From: Cohnella sp. SGD-V74
GTDB taxonomy: Bacteria; Bacillota; Bacilli; Paenibacillales; Paenibacillaceae
Assembly (NCBI RefSeq): GCF_003001675.1
Contig: NZ_PVYW01000011.1
Coordinates: forward strand, 219,162-283,161
DNA length: 64,000 bases
Direction: 5' to 3'
Program-made: the position numbers and the translations under genes
Notes under the pieces: generated by a model
What the model was told of the DNA's origin: nothing
Seen by the model: only the letters and a program-made list of their open reading frames with translations
The model's database searches: none
In this document: piece after piece, positions 34,470 to 44,011 of the stretch
How the letters are laid out: each line of letters opens with the position of its first letter
Numbering within the stretch: position 1 is the stretch's first letter

Positions 34470-36264
34470 GCGACTCTCCCCGCTTTCTGTATGGAATCCG
34501 GATGCGTATTTCCGTGCCTTCGCCCGGCTTGCTGTCGACGGTCAGCCCGTACGGGTCGCCGTAGGCGAGACGAATGCGTTCATGCACGTTTTTCAGCCCG
34601 ATCGACACCCCTGCGAACACCTCCATCGACTTCGCTTCCAAGCCGCCGCGAAGGGCGGCCAGCTTCTCCGGCGGGATACCCGGCCCGTTGTCGCGCACCA
34701 ACAGCACAATCTCCCCATTCCTGGCTTCAGCCTGCACGCGGATGAGCAACTGACGGTCGTCCGGTCCGCGCAGGGCATGGACGGCGGCGTTCTCGATGAT
34801 CGGCTGCATGACGAAACGGATGATCGGCGCGTCCATCAGATTCTGCGGCACGTCGAACTCGATCTGCAGCGAATCCTCGAACCGGAACTGCTGAATGTAT
34901 ACGTAATTGCCGACATGCGCCAGCTCCTGCCCGAGCGTCGATTCCGTATTGCCCTCGTAGAAGCTGTAGCGGAACAGCTCCCCGAGCGACCTGCACATCT
35001 CGGGAATATCGTAGTCGCCGATCAGCACCGCCTTGCCGCCGATCGTCTGCAGCGTGTTGTACAAGAAATGCGGATTGATCTGCATCTGCAGCGCGAGCAG
35101 CTGCGCTTCCTTGTTCCTCAGCTGCATCTGATAGCCCTGTTCGATCAACTCGCGAATTTTCTCCGTCATGAAGTTGAAATTGCGCGTCAGCTCGGAAATA
35201 TCGTCGCGGTATCGGTTCGGCTGGTCCAGGGCGACGTGGAAGTCCCCGTGGCGCACCCGCTTGATCGCTTGACCGAGCTGCTTGATCGGACGCGTGATGT
35301 ACTGCTGCGCGAGCAGCGACAGCAGCGAAATGCACAGCATGGCGAAGACGAAAGCGCCGATGGTGATCAGCAGCGTATTGTCGCGGTGCCGCGCCAGCTC
35401 CTCGTTCGGATAGACAATCGTCAGCGTCAGGTTGCCGTTGTCCAGATAGGAAGTGCCGACGAGCAGATCGCTGCGCTGCACGAACTGGATGAGCTTCGGC
35501 TTGTTTTTCAGCTGCGCGTCGGGAACGGGGAACGTCGGAACGAGGTCGGCGTAGCTGTCGTTCGTATGGTAGAACGTCTCGCCGCGCGAATTGCGGAGCA
35601 CGACGACGTTCGGAGCCTGGTTGTTCGCTTCGATCACCTTGGCCAGCTCCTTCTTCTGGATGTAGAACACGAGCGAGCCGACCTTGCTGCGGTAGAACGG
35701 ATCGTAGATCGTAATGGAGAACACGAAGAAATCCTGATTCAGCACCGCGTCGGTATACGTGAAGGAGAGCGACTGCTGGAACGGCAAATCGAGCATGTCC
35801 CCGTAATGGGGAATGCTCTCATCGAAGGGAATCGAGTCATAGCTGGCCGCTCGCGACCAGTAATCCCGAAGCCGGTTATCCTTGCCGAAAATCATAATCT
35901 TGATGACGGCGTCCCTGTTTTTGTTGGAGACGAGCGTATAGTAGTTTTTCAGTGAATCCGTCACGGCAAAATAATCTTCATCGTTCGCGGTGCGGCCGTG
36001 CTCCATCAGGTTCATGACGCGCGCGAACCCGTATACCTGGAGCGCGGACGACGACAAGTCGCGGAAGTACTGGTTCAGATACCCGGCCACGTACTGGGCG
36101 TTCTGGTTCGTGCTTCGGTACATCGTCCGCTCCAGCGACTTCGTGCTCGATTCGTAGAATAGATAGGACAGCACGAGCATCGGGATCAGGGAGATCAGCA
36201 CGCTGCTCCATACGATCTTCGTCCGGATGCTTCGGTTAATGAACAGCCATTTGATCATCTTCAT
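34462..36264 (-). CDS. Sensor histidine kinase (YesM type)
   Basis: 600 aa. Two transmembrane segments flank a large extracellular dCache-like sensor (about 40-290), then HAMP, a His_kinase domain with QINPHFLYNTLQ (His399) and an HATPase with DNGPGIPPEKL. This LytS/YesM class typically senses carbohydrate or binding-protein complexes. Pairs with the YesN-type regulator. 15 bp after the mutarotase-like gene, so probably cotranscribed with the two enzyme genes upstream. Confidence 0.93.
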   Translation of the reverse strand: MKMIKWLFINRSIRTKIVWSSVLISLIPMLVLSYLFYESSTKSLERTMYRSTNQNAQYVAGYLNQYFRDLSSSALQVYGFARVMNLMEHGRTANDEDYFAVTDSLKNYYTLVSNKNRDAVIKIMIFGKDNRLRDYWSRAASYDSIPFDESIPHYGDMLDLPFQQSLSFTYTDAVLNQDFFVFSITIYDPFYRSKVGSLVFYIQKKELAKVIEANNQAPNVVVLRNSRGETFYHTNDSYADLVPTFPVPDAQLKNKPKLIQFVQRSDLLVGTSYLDNGNLTLTIVYPNEELARHRDNTLLITIGAFVFAMLCISLLSLLAQQYITRPIKQLGQAIKRVRHGDFHVALDQPNRYRDDISELTRNFNFMTEKIRELIEQGYQMQLRNKEAQLLALQMQINPHFLYNTLQTIGGKAVLIGDYDIPEMCRSLGELFRYSFYEGNTESTLGQELAHVGNYVYIQQFRFEDSLQIEFDVPQNLMDAPIIRFVMQPIIENAAVHALRGPDDRQLLIRVQAEARNGEIVLLVRDNGPGIPPEKLAALRGGLEAKSMEVFAGVSIGLKNVHERIRLAYGDPYGLTVDSKPGEGTEIRIRIPYRKRGESHA

Positions 36265-36279
36265 CGCCGCGGTCCCTTC

Positions 36280-37251
36280 TCAGCGAACGGAGATTTCCAG
36301 ATGCCAGCGGTATTGTCCGCGGGGAGCGACGACCGCCGCGCGCCGTTCGTTCATCGCGTAGGCGAGATCGTCCATCGCTCCGGTCGCGGGCTCTATCGCC
36401 ACATGGTAGTGTCCGCCGTAGCCGCCGTAGTTCGCCCAGACGGCCAAGTACGGCACGCGCTCGACAGGGAAGCGGAACGTGACCGCTTCTCCCGACGCCG
36501 GGTCGAGCAGTTCTGCCCAGCCTTCGGTCAGCTTGTCCGCAAAATAGTATTTTTCCGCATAGCGGCCGGCATTCGGTTCGACTCTGCTCAGATCGATCGG
36601 GCCGTCCCGTTCTCCCTCCGGCGCGCCAGAAGAAGCATCCGGTTCCGCGATTGGCCACGCATGCCGCGTGCCGAAGCCGCCCAGCCGTTCCTCGGCCGAA
36701 TACGTCATCTCGATCGTCCCTAACCCGCCAGGCACGCGCAGCGCCATGCCCTCCTCGACTTTCAGCAGCGGATGCGCCGCCCACAGGAACGAGAACGGGG
36801 AATCCGACAGATTCGTCACCGTATAGTCGATGCGCAGCGTGTCGTCCGCCGCGAACGAGACGCTCTTGTCCAGCGCATAGGGAAAACGCCGCCCCTCCAC
36901 GCTGCACTTGAGCGATTCGTCTCCCACCAGCTCCGCCCGCCAAGGCAGCGACCATACTTCCCCGTGATCCGGCACCTCGAGCCCCTGCCACGGCCCGTCC
37001 GGATACACGCAGGTATTGATGCCGGGGAACATCTCGTCCCAGCCCGATCCGTCGCCTTCTCCGAACGGCGAGCCGTACCCGCGGTTGCCGAGCGGTTTGC
37101 CGCTGCTCCACAGCCACTCCCGGCCGGTCGCCTTGTTCGTCAGAGAGACGATTTTGGACCCGAGAGCCGGAACGATCGTAACGGCCAATGCGGACGTTTC
37201 GCGCGTCCATGCTTCCCAGCCTTCCCTGTCGGTCTTCGTCCAGCTGTTCAT
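36280..37251 (-). CDS. Aldose 1-epimerase-like (galactose mutarotase superfamily) protein
   Basis: A 323-aa beta-sandwich protein of the galactose-mutarotase superfamily: NKATGREWLWSSGKP, GWDEMFPGINTC and FLWAAHPLLKVEEGM segments carry the usual position of the conserved catalytic His/Glu region. Substrate not identifiable; probably converts or recognises the anomers released by the neighbouring glycosidases. ATG 37251 follows GAGGAGGAG. The N-terminal extension in the longer frame is not family-like. Confidence 0.78.
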   Translation of the reverse strand: MNSWTKTDREGWEAWTRETSALAVTIVPALGSKIVSLTNKATGREWLWSSGKPLGNRGYGSPFGEGDGSGWDEMFPGINTCVYPDGPWQGLEVPDHGEVWSLPWRAELVGDESLKCSVEGRRFPYALDKSVSFAADDTLRIDYTVTNLSDSPFSFLWAAHPLLKVEEGMALRVPGGLGTIEMTYSAEERLGGFGTRHAWPIAEPDASSGAPEGERDGPIDLSRVEPNAGRYAEKYYFADKLTEGWAELLDPASGEAVTFRFPVERVPYLAVWANYGGYGGHYHVAIEPATGAMDDLAYAMNERRAAVVAPRGQYRWHLEISVR

Positions 37252-37369
37252 GCAGCTCCTCCTCTTTCTCTCGTTGACGATACGCCAAAAAGAATGATAT
37301 TGCATTATAGCGCCTTGACTTGCCGCGCACAATCCATTTTTTTGGCGGGCTGATGTTCGTTTTCTTGAC

Positions 37370-39592
37370 TCACATTGCCTGCTCGACGATCCGCACGATC
37401 GCGTGCAGTTCCAGCCGCGGGAGCTTGACCGTCGCCCGCTCTCCGTCCCACGTCCATTCGAGTGGCGTCCCTTCCGGCTCCGAAAATATGCCGGAAGGCT
37501 TGCGATCCGTTCGAATCGTCAGCTCGATGCCGTCGATTGGCGGAATTTGCTCGTTGTGGATCAAATAGCCGGAGCGCTTCTGCGCGAAATAGTTCAGCGC
37601 ATGCACAAACAGCTCCCGCTTCCCGTCCCCAAGCCTCTCCTGCACGGCAAGCTCCACGTGATACGGCTTGCGCGCCGACAGCATCCGATCTCGTGCCGGA
37701 TACAGCTCCTCGAGGCAGACGCTCAGCCATTCCCGGGTTAAGCGATGGCCTTCCAGATAGTACAGCGCGAACGGTTCGCCGTTCAGGTACATGGCCCGTC
37801 CCCGGCCATAATTGCGCACCGTGATCGCCGGCGCGACCGCAAGCTCTCCCGCAGGAGCCGCGCCGACCGTCGTATACTGCCGCCAATCCGAGCGAGTCCG
37901 ACCGCCGCCGGGACGCCACGTGTGCTCGTTCGGCCCGATCAGCGCGGCCAGCGTCGCTGCGTCCGGCGCCGTCTCCAACTGCATGGCCGCCCCCCATACC
38001 TGCAGCTTCACTTCACCATGCGGCATACGCTCCCGCAACGACTCTTCCGCCTGCCAATAGTGGATCGGCGCGGGCTGCAAGCCCGTTCGCTTGACGCCGA
38101 GCAGCGGCGCGAACACATCCTCGTCCCGTTTCTCCCCGCTCTCGCTCCATAAGCCCGAGCGTCCCGTCACGATAAGCCGCCCGCCGTCCGCGACATAACG
38201 CTCCAGCGCCGCAACTGTCTCCGCTTCCAGCAGCATCTGGTCCGCGACGATGACAAGCGCCTGCCGGTGCAGCTGCTCCCTTAGCGTCGCCTCGTCGTAG
38301 ATGAGATGCTGGATGCCCATCTCCGTCAGCAGCAGCGAAGCGCCGTCTACGCGATCGGTGCGCGATCTCGACACTCTGCCCCATTCGCCGTCGCGGCCCC
38401 ATTCCGCTCCAGCCGTAGGTCCGAGCAGCTGCGAAGGCAGGCTGGCCAGCACGGCGACCTCCGGCACGGCTTGCGCGCCGCGCGAATACGTCTCCCGCTC
38501 CTGAACGAAGGCATAGACGTCCTTCAGATCTTTATAGACAGCCGGCTCCAGACGTCCGTCGACGTATGGATTGTCCGCGAAGAAGCACTTGGCTCCGATC
38601 GCCAGATTCGTGGCCAACTCCAGCTTCCAGTCAATCGGCGAACGCATCTGCCATTCTCCCCAGCCATGAAACCGTTCGTTCATGTAATCGAACGGCAACC
38701 CCGTCGTCGACTGGTAACGTCCTTCACGGCTGAAAATCATCTCGTGATTCGCGCCGAAGTGAACCGGATCGCACGACAGCCAGTCGACGCCCAATTCGCG
38801 CGGCGTCAGCCAGCGAACGAACCGGCCGTTCTCGGTCAATGGGAAGCCCATGAAATACTTGCCCGAATTGTTGTCCGCGACGAGCGTATTCGGAGAGACC
38901 TCCTTCACCGCGGCGGTCACGCGAGCGATGTACGGCGCGATCATGCCTCTGCGCCACAACCGCCACTGTATCCATTCCGGCGCATCCAGCTCCTTGTCCG
39001 GCTCGGGCATCGGTCCTCGTGGCACCTCCTCGCCGAGCTGCTCGCGGTACAGCTTCCGACAGCTCTCGCAATAGCAGGGCTGCTCGATCAGCCAGCTTCC
39101 TCCGTCGAACCAGATCGCGTCGGGTTCATGCTTGCGCACCGCTTCCTGCACAAGAGGCACATAGAATCGCTCCAGAAAGTCCGAAGCAACGCAAATGTGA
39201 GACGCCTCCTGCGGCAGCCAAGCACCGCGCGGCAGAGAGCCGTCTTCGGCGACACGCAGCCATTCCGGGTGCAGGCGGCGCATATGTACGCTCGAAAAGA
39301 CGTTCATGTATAAAATCGTGCGGATGCCGACTTCCTTCAGCGCCCGCGACATTCGTCCGGTATAGTCGCCCTCCAGATGCGGATGCGTCACGGCGACGTC
39401 CGAAGGATAGAACGTATGCCCGTAGTGATCGTAGGCGAACAGCTCGACCGCCTGAACCCCCGCATCCTTCAGCATTTCGGCCAGTCTCTTCGCTTCTTCC
39501 TCCGTCAGCGCCGCCGCCACTCCGCGCATCCAGTCGGGCTGATGGTTGTCCAGGTGCAGCTTGCGGTACGTCTCGTCCATCCAATTGCTCAT
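37370..39592 (-). CDS. Putative glycoside hydrolase: TIM barrel plus GH42-type trimerisation-like domain
   Basis: 740 aa, cytoplasmic (no signal). N-terminal TIM barrel (about 1-390) with VQAVELFAYDHYGHTFYPS, DAIWFDGGSWLI and YMNERFHGWGEWQM. A flavodoxin-like domain of the beta-galactosidase trimerisation type follows (about 400-560: QALVIVADQMLLEAETVAAL, YVADGGRLIVTG), then a C-terminal beta domain. This resembles uncharacterised GH42- or GH29-like glycosidases. The catalytic acids cannot be assigned with confidence and activity is unknown. ATG 39592 follows AAGGGGGAA. First gene of the minus-strand carbohydrate operon. Confidence 0.72.
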   Translation of the reverse strand: MSNWMDETYRKLHLDNHQPDWMRGVAAALTEEEAKRLAEMLKDAGVQAVELFAYDHYGHTFYPSDVAVTHPHLEGDYTGRMSRALKEVGIRTILYMNVFSSVHMRRLHPEWLRVAEDGSLPRGAWLPQEASHICVASDFLERFYVPLVQEAVRKHEPDAIWFDGGSWLIEQPCYCESCRKLYREQLGEEVPRGPMPEPDKELDAPEWIQWRLWRRGMIAPYIARVTAAVKEVSPNTLVADNNSGKYFMGFPLTENGRFVRWLTPRELGVDWLSCDPVHFGANHEMIFSREGRYQSTTGLPFDYMNERFHGWGEWQMRSPIDWKLELATNLAIGAKCFFADNPYVDGRLEPAVYKDLKDVYAFVQERETYSRGAQAVPEVAVLASLPSQLLGPTAGAEWGRDGEWGRVSRSRTDRVDGASLLLTEMGIQHLIYDEATLREQLHRQALVIVADQMLLEAETVAALERYVADGGRLIVTGRSGLWSESGEKRDEDVFAPLLGVKRTGLQPAPIHYWQAEESLRERMPHGEVKLQVWGAAMQLETAPDAATLAALIGPNEHTWRPGGGRTRSDWRQYTTVGAAPAGELAVAPAITVRNYGRGRAMYLNGEPFALYYLEGHRLTREWLSVCLEELYPARDRMLSARKPYHVELAVQERLGDGKRELFVHALNYFAQKRSGYLIHNEQIPPIDGIELTIRTDRKPSGIFSEPEGTPLEWTWDGERATVKLPRLELHAIVRIVEQAM

Positions 39593-39766
39593 ATCCGGTT
39601 CCCCCTTGTCCGTGCATCGAAATCGAATCGGTTCGCGGAACAAGAGTTCCGCATGACGATCGTATCACGCCCGAGAGCCCCCGTATTTGCCGCCCCGTCC
39701 ACCGACTTGACGATTGATCCGGCGGAAGAACATTCTATCCTCTCCATTCGGCTCTCCCATCAGAAA

Positions 39767-39788
39767 TTACATAATAATTATTATGTAA
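39767..39788. promoter_or_regulatory. Operator-like palindrome, site 1 (TTACATAAT-N4-ATTATGTAA)
   Basis: A perfect palindrome with 9-bp arms around AATT, in the divergent region between the carbohydrate operon and germination operon 2. Same architecture as the sites at 52044 and 62781. Confidence 0.6.
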
Positions 39789-39829
39789 ACCAATATAAAC
39801 CTCCATCCTGTCACAATGACGATCAGAAC

Positions 39830-39858
39830 GCATACTTTCCCTTTTCCAGCAAATACTA
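39830..39858 (+). promoter_or_regulatory. Putative forespore promoter of germination operon 2
   Basis: GCATA (39830-39834) and AATACTA (39852-39858) with a 17-bp spacer resemble a sigma-G-type promoter. About 55 bp upstream of the first gene. The remainder of 39593-39913 shows no gene. Confidence 0.35.
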
Positions 39859-39913
39859 ATCCGGATTTTACCAAACCAGACGATTTCGTTCCTTGGGGGC
39901 GCTGCATCCGTTC

Positions 39914-40150
39914 ATGTTGGAAAAAATTACAGTCAGCCTGCTTTTTTTCGCCGCTGTTATCGTTGGCGACGCCCGCCGCCTGAAAAGGCTAAAGCGGAAA
40001 GAGTCTATTTGTTATGCGGTCTGCCTGGCCGCTGCGCTCTATCTGACGCTGATTTTCGTATACGACCTTCCTTGGCCGAATCTGACCGGTGCGCTCAAAG
40101 CCGTTTACGGCTGGCCGTCGGAACGGTTGATCCGGTTATTGAAGGTTTGA
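39914..40150 (+). CDS. Small two-helix membrane protein of germination operon 2
   Basis: A 78-aa protein with two hydrophobic helices (ITVSLLFFAAVIVGD and AVCLAAALYLTLIFVYD) separated by a very basic loop (RRLKRLKRKE). First gene of the operon, ending in a TTGA overlap with the probable TTG start of the B-subunit gene. Small D-type proteins occur in some germinant receptor operons and modulate receptor function (established for GerD-like or D-subunit proteins in other Bacillales); equivalence here is inference. Ribosome binding site for ATG 39914 is poor; TTG 39893 is an alternative. Confidence 0.6.
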   Translation: MLEKITVSLLFFAAVIVGDARRLKRLKRKESICYAVCLAAALYLTLIFVYDLPWPNLTGALKAVYGWPSERLIRLLKV

Positions 40151-41310
40151 TAGCCATCCTAAGCCGAGAGGATGAAGACAAGATCAAAACCGAATCCTCC
40201 GCCATCGATTCCGTGCAGTTGGCTTGCATGCTGATCGCCTTCTCCACGGGCTCGGCCATCGTATTCATTCCGAATCCCCTTACGGGGGCCGCCAGCAACG
40301 ACGCCTGGCTCTCCCTCGTGCCCGCTTTCGGCTTCGGTCTCCTTATTCTGACCTGCATTTTATATCTTCACCGCAAGCATGCGGGTCGAAGCCTGATCGA
40401 CTACAGCCGCGGCTTGATCGGGGGCTTCCTTACGTCCGTGGCGGCCGTTCCCCTTCTCGGCATGTTTCTGTTCTCGATTCCGGCTATCATCACGGGGATC
40501 GGGGAATTTTTCACGACCGTGATGATGAAGGAAACGCCGGTCTACGTGTTCAATTCGCTCAGCCTGTTGACCGCAGCGCTGACGGTACGCTCGGGCATCA
40601 AGGTGATGGCCCGGATGTTCCTTCTATTGATCTTCGTGATGCTGTTTTGTTCGATCGCGGTAATTCTGCTGGCCGTTCCCCAGTATCAGGCCGAGTTTTT
40701 GCTTCCGTTATTGCCCGACGGACTGAAGCCGGTCTTTCACGGCGCGTTTATCGCGGCAGGTTTCCCCTTCGGGGAAGTGTTCTTCTTCTCGATGCTCCTG
40801 CCCTTCGTCCGAGCTCGCTGGAAGGACTTGCGGAGCAAGATGTATCTGGGCTTCGCGGTTACCGGAGCGATGTTGATGCTGTCCACGCTCTGCACGCTGC
40901 TCACGTTCGGTCCCGCGTCGGGTTCGCTGAAGTACTCGCTCTATCGGCTGGCCGGCGAAATCGAGATCGCCGAAATTCTTCAGAGAATCGAAGCCGTCAT
41001 CGGGATCGCCCTGATCCTGGGCTCCTATATGAAAGCTTCCGTTTTTCTGTTTATTTTCAACCGGGTGCTGGCGGAGCTGTTTCGCCTGGACGACGACCGA
41101 GTGCTCGTCTATCCGGTCTCGCTGGTTTGCTTAATGCTGTCTCTCACAATGTTCGATAGCCCGGCGACCTTCGTCGAACAGGTGTACGAGATCTGGCCAT
41201 TCACCGTCATGGCGGTCGGGGGCGGATACGTCGCGTTGCTTGCGATCGTCACGCTGTTCAAACCGATAAGGCCGGGACGTTCCGTAAAAGGAAGAGGTGC
41301 GACAAAATGA
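40147..41310 (+). CDS. Spore germination protein, GerB/spore permease family (receptor operon 2)
   Basis: About 387 aa with ten predicted helices, beginning DKIKTESSAIDSVQLACMLI as spore permeases do. Contains the LVPAFGFGLLIL and AGFPFGEVFFFSMLLPFV segments typical of the family. Probable start is TTG 40147 overlapping the previous stop codon; upstream codons in the same frame are a shadow of the small membrane gene. Overlaps the A-subunit gene by 4 bp (ATGA). Confidence 0.88.
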   Translation: MIAILSREDEDKIKTESSAIDSVQLACMLIAFSTGSAIVFIPNPLTGAASNDAWLSLVPAFGFGLLILTCILYLHRKHAGRSLIDYSRGLIGGFLTSVAAVPLLGMFLFSIPAIITGIGEFFTTVMMKETPVYVFNSLSLLTAALTVRSGIKVMARMFLLLIFVMLFCSIAVILLAVPQYQAEFLLPLLPDGLKPVFHGAFIAAGFPFGEVFFFSMLLPFVRARWKDLRSKMYLGFAVTGAMLMLSTLCTLLTFGPASGSLKYSLYRLAGEIEIAEILQRIEAVIGIALILGSYMKASVFLFIFNRVLAELFRLDDDRVLVYPVSLVCLMLSLTMFDSPATFVEQVYEIWPFTVMAVGGGYVALLAIVTLFKPIRPGRSVKGRGATK

Positions 41311-42842
41311 ACCGTGACGGTTGCCACGACCACGGCGAATCGATTTCTGCGGCGTTGGCGGACAATCTCGAACGAATGCGCGCCGCGCTATCCGGCAGCG
41401 ACGATATCGTCGTCGATCACTGGGGTTACGGCCCCGGGCAGGAGCATGCCGCTTTTTCCGCTTACTGCCACACCCTCGTCGACGAATTTTCCAACCATTA
41501 CATGAAAACAACGCTTCAAGACTTGGTCAATCACGAGCTTGGCCGAGCGGAGACCGTCACGCCCGAGCAGGTTCGAGATTTCTTCGGGCGCGGCGGCGTC
41601 TCTCTGCAGCCCTTCTCTCTTCTGGACAAGATGGATCAGGCTATCGGCAAAATACTGGACGGCGACGTCGTCCTCTTCTTCGACGAGTGGGACCATGCGC
41701 TCAGCTTTCCGGCGAAGAACGTGCCCCAACGGCAGGTCACGGAATCGATTAGCGAACCGAGCGTCCAAGGGCCGCGGGAAGGCACAATCGAGAACTTGCG
41801 GGGAAACCTCGGCATGATCCGACAGCGGGTCAAATCCCCCCGTCTCAACATCCGGTATATCGTCGCGGGAATCGAATTGCAGACGACGATCGCGTATGCG
41901 TACCTGGAGCATGCGGTGAACCCGAATGTGCTGGAAGCGTTTCTTGAACGTATCCAAGGCATCGATCGATACGAAGTTCCGGAAACTTCGTACGTTGAAG
42001 ATTGGATCGAAGACGATTCCTATTCTCCCTTTCCGCAATACCGCTATACGGAGCGAACCGATACCGCCGCGGCCGCGCTGCTCGAAGGCAAAATTCTCGT
42101 GCTGGTGAGCAACTCGCCGATGATTCTGATCTGCCCTGCCGTGTTCGTCGACTTCTTCAACACGAGCGAAGATTATTACGGGAGAACCGTCATCTCCTCG
42201 CTTATCCGTCTTCTTCGGCTGCTCGCTTTCATCATCGCGCTGACTTTGCCCAGCGCTTACGTCGCTTTGTCCACTTTTCATCCCGAGCTTATTCCCACCG
42301 TCCTTCTGCTCGCGATTCTGGACACGCGGGAAGGCATTCCTTTCCCCGCTTTCTTCGAAGCGCTCGTGATGGAAATCTCCTTCGAACTGCTGCGGGAAGC
42401 CGGCATACGCCTTCCCCGTCCTGTCGGCTCGGCCGTCAGCATCGTCGGGGCGCTTGTGATCGGCCAAGCCGCGATTACGGCTCAGATCGCCTCGCCGATC
42501 ATGGTCATCGTGGTCGCGCTGACCGGGATCGCTTCGTTCGCCATCCCGCATTACGAGATGGGCATCGCGCTGCGGATCGTGCGTTTTCCGCTAATGGTCG
42601 CCGCGGGGCTGCTCGGAGGATTCGGCATCATGATCGTATCGTTGCTTACGCTGCTGCACTTGACCAGGCTGCACACGCTGGGCCAGCCGTATTTGTCGTC
42701 CCTGGCTCCGTTCAAGCCCAGAACGATGCGGGATCTGTTCGTGAGGGCGCCGTTGAAGGTTTTCCTGCGCTCCCCGCGCAACCGGCGGTTGCTCCGGCAT
42801 CGCCGCGGCGAATTCCGAAGCGAAGGAGATCCCGCGAAATGA
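41307..42842 (+). CDS. Spore germination protein, GerA family (receptor operon 2)
   Basis: 511-aa A-subunit. Soluble N-terminal half, then the membrane half with LVLVSNSPMILICPAVFVDF, YYGRTVISS, PSAYVALSTFHPELIP, GIPFPAFFEALVMEISFELL, IVGALVIGQAAI and the end motif LGQPYLSSLAPFKP. ATG 41307 and the downstream C-gene ATG both lie in 4-bp overlaps, giving tight coupling. The N-terminal extension is about 35 residues longer than in operon 1. Confidence 0.93.
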   Translation: MNRDGCHDHGESISAALADNLERMRAALSGSDDIVVDHWGYGPGQEHAAFSAYCHTLVDEFSNHYMKTTLQDLVNHELGRAETVTPEQVRDFFGRGGVSLQPFSLLDKMDQAIGKILDGDVVLFFDEWDHALSFPAKNVPQRQVTESISEPSVQGPREGTIENLRGNLGMIRQRVKSPRLNIRYIVAGIELQTTIAYAYLEHAVNPNVLEAFLERIQGIDRYEVPETSYVEDWIEDDSYSPFPQYRYTERTDTAAAALLEGKILVLVSNSPMILICPAVFVDFFNTSEDYYGRTVISSLIRLLRLLAFIIALTLPSAYVALSTFHPELIPTVLLLAILDTREGIPFPAFFEALVMEISFELLREAGIRLPRPVGSAVSIVGALVIGQAAITAQIASPIMVIVVALTGIASFAIPHYEMGIALRIVRFPLMVAAGLLGGFGIMIVSLLTLLHLTRLHTLGQPYLSSLAPFKPRTMRDLFVRAPLKVFLRSPRNRRLLRHRRGEFRSEGDPAK

Positions 42843-44011
42843 AACCGCTCGTTGCGTTACTGTCCGCGATTGCCGCCGCACTCGTCTTGAGCGGGTGCTG
42901 GAGCAACATGGAACTGACCGACCGCGCTTTCGTGCAGGCCGCGGCCATCGATTTGTCCGACCGGGGGCAGTACCGACTCACCGCGCAAATCTATAAGCCC
43001 GGAGGGATGAATGCGGCGGACGCCGCCGTCCCGGAGAGCGAGAAGTCGTACATCGCGATCATGACGGAGAACCGCTCCCTGCTGGGGGCGATCCGGGACG
43101 CCACGAACGAACTCGGCAGGAAGCTGCAGCTCAGCCACATGAGATCGCTTATGATCGGCGAGGAAACCGCCAAGACGAGAAACATCGGGCAGATTCTCGA
43201 CTTCTTCACGCGCGATCACGAACCGCGGGGCAATATTTCGGTCGTGATCGCCAAAGGAGCGGCGAGCCGCTACCTGCTTATTCCGCCGTTTATCGAAACG
43301 ACGATGGGACAGCAGTTCAAGGAAATCGAGCACAAGTCGTCCTCGTATTCGGGCAAAACGCTGGAGGTGACGCTGACGGATTTGGACATTCGCTCCAAGG
43401 AGGAGGTTCCGTTCGCCGTCGTTCCCTATTTCCGTCTCGTTAAGGAGCAGCGGAAGCTGGCCTCCGCCCACGGCTTGGCTGTGATCGACTTCGCCAAAGG
43501 CACCATGACCGGGTTCATCCCTCCCGAGACTACGCCTTACGTCATTATTCTGATGAACAAGTTTCAGGGAGGGGTCGTCGAACTGCCTTGCGACAACGGA
43601 GGGCGGCAGAAGGGATTGGCGGACTCTTTCGAAATCCGCAAAGCCGATGCCACAATCGATCCCGTCGTCACAGGGAACGATCTTGCGCTCGGAATTCTCG
43701 TCAAGCTGGAAGGTTCGATCGGAGAATTAAGCTGCCGCAGAGTGGTCACCAACGAAGAAATAACCGAGTTCACGACGGAAGTTTCCCGGGAGGTCGGACG
43801 GCGGCTCCAAGAGGCTTTACTGCTGCTGCAACGTCAGAAAGCCGACGTCATCGGCGTCGGCGAACGTCTCTCCCGCCATCATCACCGCCTGTGGCGGCAA
43901 TGGAAACCGGAGTGGCCGAACCGCTTCGCGGACGGCGATTTCCATATTGAAGTCAAAGCCAAGCTGACGAACACCGGAATCCAGAGCGGCGAATCCAAAT
44001 TCGTCAAGTAA
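42839..44011 (+). CDS. Spore germination lipoprotein, Ger(x)C family (receptor operon 2)
   Basis: 390 aa. Lipobox LVLSGC with Cys20, followed by WSNMELTDRAFVQAAAIDL as in canonical GerC proteins, and the C-terminal LWRQWKPEWPNRFADGDFHI motif. ATG 42839 overlaps the A-gene stop (ATGA); the longer upstream frame is only an overlap shadow of gerA. The last 8 bp overlap the convergent FAD-Rieske gene. Confidence 0.93.
   Translation: MKPLVALLSAIAAALVLSGCWSNMELTDRAFVQAAAIDLSDRGQYRLTAQIYKPGGMNAADAAVPESEKSYIAIMTENRSLLGAIRDATNELGRKLQLSHMRSLMIGEETAKTRNIGQILDFFTRDHEPRGNISVVIAKGAASRYLLIPPFIETTMGQQFKEIEHKSSSYSGKTLEVTLTDLDIRSKEEVPFAVVPYFRLVKEQRKLASAHGLAVIDFAKGTMTGFIPPETTPYVIILMNKFQGGVVELPCDNGGRQKGLADSFEIRKADATIDPVVTGNDLALGILVKLEGSIGELSCRRVVTNEEITEFTTEVSREVGRRLQEALLLLQRQKADVIGVGERLSRHHHRLWRQWKPEWPNRFADGDFHIEVKAKLTNTGIQSGESKFVK

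Noticed and set aside
40009..40146. N-terminal extension of the second GerB protein
   Set aside because: These codons are a shadow of the small membrane protein gene in another frame; spore permeases start near DKIKTESSAIDS.
42002..42838. N-terminal extension of the second GerC protein
   Set aside because: It overlaps the whole second half of gerA out of frame; the lipoprotein signal peptide begins at ATG 42839.
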